From: Bacteroides congonensis
Lineage (GTDB): Bacteria > Bacteroidota > Bacteroidia > Bacteroidales > Bacteroidaceae
Assembly (NCBI RefSeq): GCF_900130125.1
Contig: NZ_FQXY01000009.1
Span: 473,760 to 537,759 of the forward strand
Reading direction: 5' to 3'
Length of the DNA: 64,000 nt
A program made the translations under genes and the position numbers. Under the pieces are notes generated by a model. The model saw nothing but the letters and a program-made list of their open reading frames with translations. It did not search any database and was not told where the DNA came from. This document shows, piece by piece, positions 52,541 to 61,500 of the stretch; positions within the stretch are counted from its first letter, which is position 1, and every line of letters starts with the position of its first letter.

Positions 52541-54604
52541 TTATTGACTAATCATACCTAACTGACAACGGAAGCTATCACTCAAAGGCTGTTTCTTATT
52601 GGTAGAAACCACTTTGATTTCATTCTCTCCCGGTTGTAATTCCACATTCTTCCATTCTAAAATAGCGTACTGGTCTGCTGTCGCTTTACCACAACTTTTG
52701 CCATTTACAAACAATTCAGCTTCAGGCTGATTGGTGAAGGCGGTAATCGTTTGCAAACGTTGAGAACGTATAATGTTACGTTTACCTGTTAGATGGAGCA
52801 TTGGTTCTTCCTTATTCCAGTTGGCTTTGTAGAAATAGAAAGCGTCTTTACGGGCTTTACGGTCAAAAGTAACCAGGCCTTTGTCGTTAATACCAGGGCG
52901 GTCTCCCTCTGTACGGTGTGCAGCACCAAAATCAAACATATTCCAAACGAAGCTTCCCCATACATATGGGTGGGAAGAAATTTCTTTCCAGTTTTCAATA
53001 TGATAATATGTTTGCCAGTTTTCCGGGTGCCACCAACTAGTAGGTACAGTTTTCGTTAATGAATCCTGTTGATGATAGATGTTGGCACCGGCACCATATT
53101 CGCTGATAGCAATACAGATATCGGGGTGTTTTTTATGCATGCTGTCAAGCCATTTACCCAAATCAGCGGGAGTACCACCGTACCATCCGTCATAACGATT
53201 CCAGGCAATAGCATCCGTAATGAAGTTTAAATCTCCCATTTGGTTACTTGCAGAGGTGGTAGGCCGTGTCGTATCTTCCTGATGAGCCAGTACATTCAGT
53301 TCTTTAATATATTCTACTGGGTTATCTCCAAGCTCTGTCAACTCATTAAACAGCCCCCATACACAGATAGAAGGATGATTATAGTGTTGACGGATCAGTT
53401 CTTTAAGTTGTTCTTTTCCATTAGCACGGAAAGCAGGCAGGTCTACAAAACCCTTGTCATTGTATCCGCCGGGGCCGACGAAAGGAATTTCAGCCCACAC
53501 AATAATACCATTCTTATCCATCAAGTCATAAAAATAAGTAGCTTGGGGATAATGTGCCAAACGAACGGCATTCACTCCCATTTCCAACATCAATGCGGCA
53601 TCCTCGTCATGATGTTGGGTCCGTAAAGCATTTCCAACCTCACTCCTATCCTGGTGACGACATACTCCCTGAAGAGGTAAATGTTTTCCATTCAGGAAAA
53701 AACCTTTATCAGGATCAATCCGATAAAAGCGAAGCCCTAAAGGTTGCGTAATACAATCTACAATTTTACCATTCCGGGAAAGGGAAATTTCCGCTTGATA
53801 AAGAAACGGGTCTTGACGCCCATTCCACAAATGGGGTTGACTAATTTCAAATACAAGTTCCTGCTGCACAGTCGAAGCACCGGAAAGAGTTACCTTTTTC
53901 ATTCCTTCTTTCACAACCTTTTTTCCATCCAGAAGACGGATATTAAGTTCTACTTCCTGATTAGCAGTATTTCCGTTTGATAAATCAACAAGTGCACGTA
54001 CTTTCGCATATTTATGGCTCACACTATCCTGTATGAGACGTACTCCCGGAGAAGCATAATCCAAAGGAGAAATACACGTTTCATCAGTTATCATCAAATG
54101 CACATCCCGATAGATTCCGCCATAAAAGTTAAAATCACCCACCAAAGGCATGATATCCAGTTGTTCTCCATTGTTCACCCGCACTAATATAGAGTTCTCT
54201 TTCCCATACTCAACCTTTCCGGTAATTTCAAAAACAAAGGCTCCATACCCTCCGCGATGCTCACCGATATGACGACGATTTATAAAAACATCAGCAATAC
54301 TGTTCACTCCCTCAAAACGGAGAAAAAGACGCTTACCTTTCCATTCGGGACAAATAAACAGTTTCTTTTCATAATTGCCAATACCTCGTTTATAGTCTAT
54401 TTTACCGGATAAAGCATCCTGCGCATTCCAGGTATGGGGTAAGTCAACCCTTACTTCCGTTCCCTTCTGCACCTGATGTGAGAACCGGAACTTCCAATTA
54501 TCATTTAATAAAATGTCCTGTCGCTGCGCAAATGTAGACAGACTATAAATCACAAATAAAACAACCGCCAACAAACGGCTGGAATGTAAAAAACATGTTC
54601 TCAT
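52541..54604 (-). CDS. GH2 family glycoside hydrolase (beta-galactosidase-like)
   Basis: A 687-residue secreted enzyme with signal peptide (LLAVVLFVIYSLSTFA). It has a GH2 sugar-binding jelly-roll (GNYEKKLFICPEWKGKRLFL, GGYGAFVFEIT), an Ig-like domain, then the catalytic barrel with HYPQATYFYDLMDKNGIIVW, acid/base ICVWGLFNELTE (about 421) and nucleophile IAISEYGAG (about 500). Substrate is inferred to be a plant or mucin beta-linked sugar. The sulfatase gene ends 1 base before it starts, showing strict coupling. From context it belongs to a former polysaccharide utilisation locus. Confidence 0.9.
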   Translation of the reverse strand: MRTCFLHSSRLLAVVLFVIYSLSTFAQRQDILLNDNWKFRFSHQVQKGTEVRVDLPHTWNAQDALSGKIDYKRGIGNYEKKLFICPEWKGKRLFLRFEGVNSIADVFINRRHIGEHRGGYGAFVFEITGKVEYGKENSILVRVNNGEQLDIMPLVGDFNFYGGIYRDVHLMITDETCISPLDYASPGVRLIQDSVSHKYAKVRALVDLSNGNTANQEVELNIRLLDGKKVVKEGMKKVTLSGASTVQQELVFEISQPHLWNGRQDPFLYQAEISLSRNGKIVDCITQPLGLRFYRIDPDKGFFLNGKHLPLQGVCRHQDRSEVGNALRTQHHDEDAALMLEMGVNAVRLAHYPQATYFYDLMDKNGIIVWAEIPFVGPGGYNDKGFVDLPAFRANGKEQLKELIRQHYNHPSICVWGLFNELTELGDNPVEYIKELNVLAHQEDTTRPTTSASNQMGDLNFITDAIAWNRYDGWYGGTPADLGKWLDSMHKKHPDICIAISEYGAGANIYHQQDSLTKTVPTSWWHPENWQTYYHIENWKEISSHPYVWGSFVWNMFDFGAAHRTEGDRPGINDKGLVTFDRKARKDAFYFYKANWNKEEPMLHLTGKRNIIRSQRLQTITAFTNQPEAELFVNGKSCGKATADQYAILEWKNVELQPGENEIKVVSTNKKQPLSDSFRCQLGMISQ

Positions 54605-54605
54605 A

Positions 54606-56045
54606 CTATTTCTTTAATGATGTTTTCTTTACTTTGATAAAAGAAGATAATGATTCAACTTTTTCTTTATATTTTTTCTCATTTACCCGATTCTTATTTT
54701 CCTTTTTATCAATCCGGTGGTCAAACAGCATGCCTGCTTTCTTCACGTCACCTTTCATCCATTCAGCATAGCTATAACGCCGATCAACAGCATTATCTCC
54801 CCCCTCCCATTGAATATAAACTTCCTCTTTAGTCTTAGCCTTCAAATTCTTGAAAACTCCGGCAAAGCTTTGTCCACTCAATTGCTCATTAGGCACAGGA
54901 AGTTTACAAAGTTCGCATAAAGTAGGATATAAATCAACAAACTCCACCATAGATTTGGTTTCTCCCTTTTTCATTCCCGGTACACGGATAATTAACGGTA
55001 CATGAGTAGAAGTGTCCATCAGATTATGCTTTCCTATAAAATCATGTTCGCCCAAATTCCACCCATGATCTCCCAGCAGAACAACAATCGTATTCTCCGA
55101 TAACCCCAATTCGTCCAACGCATCCAATACCTTTCCTATTTGCACATCCACATAGCTCAAACAAGCATAATATCCATGCTTTACTTCCCTCTGAAAATCA
55201 ATATCACTCGTATCCGTAACCCGTGCATAAGCGTAAATCTCTGACGAATTACGAACTTGTTCCGGCAATCCTTCAGGTCTGAAACGATTGGTAGCCATGG
55301 GAATTTCGTCACGTTTGTATAAATCCCAATACTTCTTCGGAGCATTAAACGGTAAATGGGGTTTCCAAAAGCCGCAAGCCAGGAAGAAAGGTTTACCTAT
55401 CTCTTTCATTCTCTTTAAATCACTAATAGCCCGGTTCGCCAGTTTACCATCATCATAGGCAGTATCAGGCACATCGGCAGACTCACAGAAAGGTCCCCGC
55501 ATTGTTTTCGGATTAATCGTCTTCCCCGATTCCGAATTCATCCAAAGTTCCCATTTGTTATATTCTGCCCAGTAGACATCATATCCATCCGGATGATTCC
55601 TATAGGGCGGTTCACTCCATGAATCAGCATGGTCACTCATATGATGAAACACTTTTCCATCCGAAACTGTATGATAGCCATTCTGTGTAAACCATCCTGA
55701 AATAGGTATTGCCCCGGGACAATCTTTGCTGGCATAAGCAGAAAAACTGATAAAACGGTTCGGATACCGGGGATATACACCTGTCAATAAACTGGCACGA
55801 GACGCTCCGCTCACCGGTATATTGCAATAAGCATTCTGAAACAGGACACCGCTTGCAGCCAAACGATCCATATTAGGTGTCTTCACTTCCTTTACTCCAT
55901 AACAGCCTAACTCGGGGCGCATATCGTCCGCCATTATGAAAAGAACATTCATTCGGGATACATCCTGTTGTGCCCGCATCATAGAAGAGAAACAACAAGC
56001 CGTTCCGCAAAGAAGAGTGTATTTTACAGAGAATCTATTCTTCAT
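54606..56045 (-). CDS. Ser-type sulfatase (iduronate-2-sulfatase-like)
   Basis: A 479-residue sulfatase. The N-terminus is signal-peptide-like (YTLLCGTACCFSSMMRA), metal-binding NVLFIMADDMRPELG follows, and the formylglycine site is SGASRASLLTG (about residues 79-89), the Ser-type motif, which needs an anaerobic sulfatase-maturating enzyme. Other conserved blocks: FFLACGFWKPHLPFNAPKKY and VVLLGDHGWNLGEHDFIGKH. The C-terminus is strongly lysine rich. It is coupled to the GH2 gene; together they fit sulfated-glycan breakdown. Confidence 0.9.
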   Translation of the reverse strand: MKNRFSVKYTLLCGTACCFSSMMRAQQDVSRMNVLFIMADDMRPELGCYGVKEVKTPNMDRLAASGVLFQNAYCNIPVSGASRASLLTGVYPRYPNRFISFSAYASKDCPGAIPISGWFTQNGYHTVSDGKVFHHMSDHADSWSEPPYRNHPDGYDVYWAEYNKWELWMNSESGKTINPKTMRGPFCESADVPDTAYDDGKLANRAISDLKRMKEIGKPFFLACGFWKPHLPFNAPKKYWDLYKRDEIPMATNRFRPEGLPEQVRNSSEIYAYARVTDTSDIDFQREVKHGYYACLSYVDVQIGKVLDALDELGLSENTIVVLLGDHGWNLGEHDFIGKHNLMDTSTHVPLIIRVPGMKKGETKSMVEFVDLYPTLCELCKLPVPNEQLSGQSFAGVFKNLKAKTKEEVYIQWEGGDNAVDRRYSYAEWMKGDVKKAGMLFDHRIDKKENKNRVNEKKYKEKVESLSSFIKVKKTSLKK

Positions 56046-56063
56046 TTTACACGTTAAATTTTA

Positions 56064-56097
56064 AAGACCTGCAATATACTAAAATATTACAGGTCTT
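56064..56097 (-). terminator. Hairpin between SusD relic and sulfatase
   Basis: AAGACCTG (56064-56071) pairs with CAGGTCTT (56090-56097), extended by AATAT/ATATT after one mismatch. On the minus strand AT-rich sequence follows. A leftover SusD terminator or an attenuator ahead of the sulfatase gene. Confidence 0.5.
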
Positions 56098-56118
56098 GTA
56101 TATATTATTCACTCAAAA

Positions 56119-56199
56119 TTACTTAGTCCACACCGGATTTTGTTCCAAATTCGTATTCAGAGCCAATTGCTTCAATGGCAACGGATAGAGATAATAATT
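56119..56199 (-). pseudogene. C-terminal relic of a SusD-family gene
   Basis: The minus strand reads 26 codons and a TAA stop: NYYLYPLPLKQLALN followed by TNLEQNPVWTK. This is the characteristic end of RagB/SusD nutrient-binding lipoproteins (YLYPLP...NPNLTQNP). The next codons upstream run into a stop, so the rest of the gene is gone. No SusC is present. It marks a former polysaccharide utilisation locus upstream of the sulfatase and GH2 genes. Confidence 0.75.
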
Positions 56200-56256
56200 A
56201 ATTCAGAAAAACAAAACTCCGGTTGATGAAACAGAAGTCCTGCTATCCATCTATCA

Positions 56257-57711
56257 TTACAAGCCTACCGGTATTTTCAGCAAATACCAAACGATAAACA
56301 GCAATGTCCAGGCAAATAAGATAGCCAATGAATATCTCCAGGTATATTTAAGTAATGTACCATAAGTGATCTGCTTATCATACTGACGCATATAAGTCAG
56401 CACCAAAGGCATATAAAATAAGAAAGGCGTAATGGCATTTGTCGAACTGTCTCCGATACGGAAAGCACATTGTGCCACGTCGGGAGAAATACCCATCTGC
56501 GCAAACATCGGGATAAAGATGAAAGACATGAAAGCCCATTTGGAAGTGGCAGATACCATAATCAAATTGATAAATGCCGTAAACAGGATAAACAAGACCA
56601 AAGCCGCCAATGGAGCCGGCTCGAAAGAAGAAACCAGTTCAGCACCCATAATGGCAAGGCACTTGTCCAAATGCGAATATTCGAAACAGGCAAACATTTG
56701 AGCAGCAAAGAAAGCAATCACGAAATAAACGCCAAGAAGTTTCATTGGCTGCGTCAGTCCTTCAATCACATCATTATCCGTGCGATAGCGACCGGAACTA
56801 AAACCATACGCCATGCCCGTGATACCTGCTCCCAAAGAAAGAAGAAACAAAATACCGGCAATGAACGGTGAATGCATCAAGCCACCATTCACACCGCGCA
56901 AAATTCCATAAGAGGAAAAAGTAAGCCATAAAACAAGAACTACATAGACAGCCGCCACCATAATGGAAATCATAATCGCCCGTCTCTCTTTGCGGGACAG
57001 GGGACGATAGGCTTCCACCTTTACACTTCCTTCGTATTTACCCAATCTGGGAAGAAGCCATTTTTGAGTCACCCAATAAACAATGGCAGTAATAACTACC
57101 GTAGAAGCACTCATAAAGAAGTAATTGCAAAGAGGTTCCGTATTCCCCTGATAGCCTGTTTGAGCCAATGCAGCTTCCTGCGTGGTATGAGCCAGCAACG
57201 GATCCATCGTACTCAACACAATATTGGCACTATACCCGCAGGCAACGGAGACATAAGCCGTCACAATCCCCGCAATCGGATGAAGTCCCACCCATTGAAA
57301 CAGCATGGCGGCAATAGGCAACAAGATAATATATCCACCGTCACCAATAGCATTCGACAGCAATCCGAGAATAATCACCCACAAAATAATTTTCCTCTTC
57401 TCCTTCCGGTTCCCCACCCCCATACGGATGCACGCATCAATAAAGCCTGAATGTTGGGCAACCCCCAGTCCGAACATGGCAATAATCACCATGCCCAACG
57501 GAGCAAACCCTGTAAAGTTCTTGATAGCGTTCCTCAACCACCAACGGATTCCTTCCGGACTCAACAGGCTTTGCACACGAATATCCTCGCCAGTCTGTGG
57601 CAATGTCACTTTCAGTCCATAGATGTCACATATCCATGACAGAAAGACTACTGCCATTGTCAGTAGCATGAACATTGTAGCAGGATGGGGCATACGCCAT
57701 TTTGTCTTCAT
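56257..57711 (-). CDS. AbgT family transporter
   Basis: A 484-residue membrane protein with around eleven transmembrane segments. Family hallmarks: FGLGVAQHSGFIDACIRMGV near the N-terminus, SNAIGDGGYIILLPIAAMLF and, near the C-terminus, MFAQMGISPDVAQCAFRIGD, SSTNAITPFLFYMPLVL. AbgT proteins take up p-aminobenzoyl-glutamate or export sulfonamides. It is 36 bases after the response regulator gene's stop, on the same strand, though a separate unit is possible. Confidence 0.85.
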   Translation of the reverse strand: MKTKWRMPHPATMFMLLTMAVVFLSWICDIYGLKVTLPQTGEDIRVQSLLSPEGIRWWLRNAIKNFTGFAPLGMVIIAMFGLGVAQHSGFIDACIRMGVGNRKEKRKIILWVIILGLLSNAIGDGGYIILLPIAAMLFQWVGLHPIAGIVTAYVSVACGYSANIVLSTMDPLLAHTTQEAALAQTGYQGNTEPLCNYFFMSASTVVITAIVYWVTQKWLLPRLGKYEGSVKVEAYRPLSRKERRAIMISIMVAAVYVVLVLWLTFSSYGILRGVNGGLMHSPFIAGILFLLSLGAGITGMAYGFSSGRYRTDNDVIEGLTQPMKLLGVYFVIAFFAAQMFACFEYSHLDKCLAIMGAELVSSFEPAPLAALVLFILFTAFINLIMVSATSKWAFMSFIFIPMFAQMGISPDVAQCAFRIGDSSTNAITPFLFYMPLVLTYMRQYDKQITYGTLLKYTWRYSLAILFAWTLLFIVWYLLKIPVGL

Positions 57712-57723
57712 CGCTTTTCAGGT

Positions 57724-57761
57724 TTATTCTTCGTCAGCTTTTTTTAGTTATTCTTCGTCAG
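57724..57761. repeat. 14-bp direct repeat at the regulator gene end
   Basis: TTATTCTTCGTCAG occurs at 57724-57737 and 57748-57761, 24 bp apart; the second copy contains the stop codon and last codons of the response regulator gene. Looks like a short duplication. Confidence 0.6.
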
Positions 57762-58476
57762 GCTCCAAATTATCCAAATCAATAATACGTAATTCCAATG
57801 CACGGACAGCCAACCGGGTAGCATTCACTCCCACCCGCTCTCCATTCGGGAAAAGGCGACCGATAAGATCATTCTGTCGTTTCTCCAATGATTTCACGCC
57901 GAAAGGCATACCTTTCAGGTTCGCAATCATCTCCTTCGTATATCCCAAAGCCAGATGGCGGAGAAAACGCTCGTCATATTCATCAATATCATAACTGATT
58001 ACCGCTTCCTGACGTTTCGCATCATTGGCAACAGACCTCTTGAAGCGCTCTACAATCTTTTCCAGAATCGGATAGTTAAATACCAGCTTCTTACCATCCA
58101 TAACAGCCTGTACATCCGTCTTGGTCAGCAATTCTCCCGTCTTTAGGATAATTCCGTCAGCTCCGGCATTCAGTACATCCACCCACAGCTTTTCATTCAG
58201 AATCTCACCTGTGAAAATCAGTACGTGGACATCTTTATAGCGTTTGAATATATTCCGGCAAATATCCACTCCGATAGTAGTAGACCCACCCAATCCCAAA
58301 TCCAGTAATACCAAATCAGGGAGTTGCGCTTCCATCAACGGCCAGAATTCGCTTTCGGTCATGGCAGTACCGATCACTTCCGCATTCGGTATTTCGTGAC
58401 GGAATATCTCTTCCGTACCTTTTAACTCCAGTTTTACATCCTCTACGATAATAACTTTAAACTTCTGTTCTTCCAT
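57748..58476 (-). CDS. Response regulator with DUF5932-type output
   Basis: A 242-residue two-component protein. Receiver features: acidic pair E12-D13, phospho-acceptor D59 in DLVLLDLGLGG, T89 in LIFTGE and K112 in ILKTGE. The C-terminal region (about 155-230) has a LuxR-like segment, HLALGYTKEMIANLKGMPFG, and is expected to bind DNA. It starts 34 bases after the sensor kinase gene's stop, so the pair is one operon. Output genes are unknown. Confidence 0.85.
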   Translation of the reverse strand: MEEQKFKVIIVEDVKLELKGTEEIFRHEIPNAEVIGTAMTESEFWPLMEAQLPDLVLLDLGLGGSTTIGVDICRNIFKRYKDVHVLIFTGEILNEKLWVDVLNAGADGIILKTGELLTKTDVQAVMDGKKLVFNYPILEKIVERFKRSVANDAKRQEAVISYDIDEYDERFLRHLALGYTKEMIANLKGMPFGVKSLEKRQNDLIGRLFPNGERVGVNATRLAVRALELRIIDLDNLEPDEE

Positions 58477-58510
58477 TTCCTTATCTAATAACTTTTATGT
58501 GTTTTCTTTT

Positions 58511-61500
58511 TTATCTGCGCGGAACCGTGAAATAGACCGTAAATCCTCCATCCGCAGCAGGTTCGGCATTAATACGGCATCCCCTGCGTCCCGCAAATTC
58601 GTCATGGTCACGGATTATCTGCTTGCACACCAAATATTCCGTACCCCGCAACTCCCCTTTTTCACCGGAAGTCATACGTGCCAAATTCGGGTAGAACAAC
58701 TGGTTCAGTTCCTCCACACTCTTTTCACGTCTCGTATCCGTAAAGAGGAAACGAATATATCCATCATCCTTACGAACCTGCAAACGAAGCACACCATCTT
58801 CACGAACCGTCAATGCTTCGTCAATCAGATTTTCCAACAGAAAGCGCAACTGGTTCACGTCTCCTATTACTCTTGCCTCCATTGGCTCCATCTCAAGTTC
58901 TATCCTCTTCGTCCGGTTCTTCATCATCTTCTTGAAATATTTTCCGGCAGCATCAAAAAGCTCCTGCACCGGAATCACCGTCCGCCGAAAAGTAACCTCT
59001 TCCAACTGACGGGAAGCACACGAACTCAAGATAGTAAAGATGCCCTTATAATATTCAATCAATTCCGTCATAGTCTCCACCGCTTCGCGCTCTTCCTTTT
59101 CCGAAAGACTCAGCGTATTCAGCCGTCCTACAATCTGCTTGATTTTATTCGGATAATAAATCGTTTCATGTTTAATCGTAGACAGGCAGTTGTCAAGCAC
59201 CATATTCTGTACATGCAACATACTGTCCTCCCAGGAAGCCCGACGCGTTTCTTCGTGCGCCGACTCGATATCCCGGTATTTCGTAGCCAGTTTCACTACC
59301 GCATTAAATACCACAATGGCCACATAACGAGCCACCAATTCAAAGAGCAAACGATCCGTTTCCTGCTCCGAACCTTCCCTACGCTCAAGATATAACACAC
59401 CGACGCATTGATGTTCTCCCCCCGCTTCCACTTTCAACGGAATAGCCAACAGATGTTGTTCCGCAAGATACTCGCCGGAGTCAAAACACTGCTGCACCAT
59501 TTCCGGCATCTCCTGTCCGGGACGCGAAGCATACTCCAGTCGATGCGTCGTTTCATTATACACTGCGATTCCCATCCGGTCAATCGTCAATAATTCATTC
59601 ACCGAGCCGAATGCTTCATTCACAATACGCTGTGGTATTTCTTTGAGCGTACTCTCCTCGCGTTGAAGCGCTTCCGCATCCTCCTGCTCCTGTAGTCTGA
59701 CTATAGATGCCGCAAATACTTTCTGATTTATTTCAAGCACCTGTTCGAGGTTCAGCCGATTCTGTAACAGTTTTCGCATATACAGAAAATAATAACCAAC
59801 CAAAGAAACAATCAACAAGACAAAGCATAGGATAATCCCCACCGTCTTATTAGTATTCGAACGCTCCAACTGCCTGCAATATGCTTCCAATGTCTGGTCT
59901 TCCCCCTGCAACTTATACAAATCCGTAAAAGCCGAATTATTATAACTGTACCCATCCAGTTGCTTCAAAGCCAGGAAAGCGACCGCCGCTTCATTTCTTA
60001 TATCCAAAATCACATGATAATCCGAATCAAATAATTCATTCCACCAACTGACTTCAGCAGGTATTCCTGTACCTACAAGTTTCATATAACGATGAGGACT
60101 TTCCGGACGCGCATACTTTTCATAATGCTCGTTCAACAACGACATGGCAGAGTCCACATACTGCAAGGCAAGCTCGTAATTTTCATCCACATTGGCAAAA
60201 TATGCAGCATTGGCATAGTCCGACGCAGCATCCAGCAAGTCCTCATAAGCAGAATCAGTAACTACCGCTATCGAATCTCTCTCCTGCGACATAGGCGGAA
60301 TCGGGTCATGCAAGCAAGACACCATTCCCATAGGAAGCAACAGGCAAAGCAATACGCCAATCACCTTACGCACTCCCAAAGGCAAACGGAAATAAAAACG
60401 GCTTCCCTTTCCCAATTCACTCTCCACATCGAAGGTACATACCCGGAAGAGTTCATTCGTTTTCTTATATTTCTCAATGATTCCCTTACAGTTCATCAGT
60501 CCGAAACCACTGCCCTTATTTTCTTTCAATTCGTCAGGATTCTCCGCATTCTTGATTCCTATCACCCGTGAATCATATACTTTCTCACCAATAATACGCG
60601 CCACATCTTCCTCCGAAATACCGCGTCCGTCATCTTCTACGGAAATCTCCACATACGTATCCGTAGTACGTGCATAGACCTTGACAGTTCCTCCTTCCGG
60701 AGTATATTTACGGGCATTCTCCGCTAGCGTATTAATCATAAACAGAGTTAGCGCCCGGTCTGCCTTCACCATAACAGTAGTCGGCTCAATCTCCAACGTC
60801 TGTTTTTTCATCTCAAAAGCACGCCGTCCTTTTCCCAACAGTTCAAACAATCCGTCAAGACTGAACGTTTCGATATTCAGGCTCAACGATCCTTGCTTCA
60901 TCTTGATCCACAGAGCCAGTATATCGTTATACTCATTAATAGTAGTTACCAGTTCATCAATGTATTGATACTTCTCCTTCTTTATCTTTTCATCATCAAT
61001 ATATCCCTTCTCCGTAAGCTTGTGCACCTCATTCAGAATACGGTCGATATAAGGATTAATACCATTCACAATAGCCATACAAGCCTTTTTTATCAGATTC
61101 TGACGCTTATTTCCCGCAATATGCTGCTCATAGATATACCGTTGTTTTTCCAACTGCATCCGTTCGTCGCTCAATGCTTCCACCATCTGTTCATTGTCCG
61201 CCGCCCAGATAATATAAGGTTCAAGCACATGCACCAAAGCCTTTTCATCACGGTTCAACCGATGTGCGGGGACAAGCGCCGCTTTCCCCTCTTCGGGAAT
61301 ATCCAGTCTCATCCTACCCTTACCAAACAGATTGTCTATTCCTTCCTGAATCAACGGAACATTCATTGGAATAGAAGAAGTAATATCCCGGCAAAGCCCC
61401 AAAATCTGTTGCAGACGCTCCACATCAATCTGATTCCTTATCTTGGAACGCCTGTTGAAGAACCACCAAAGAATCACTACCAGCACCAATCCGACAATCA

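Noticed and set aside
58499..59395. A 298-codon plus-strand frame over the sensor kinase gene
   Set aside because: It is the complement of the kinase coding frame, has no start signal or recognisable domain.
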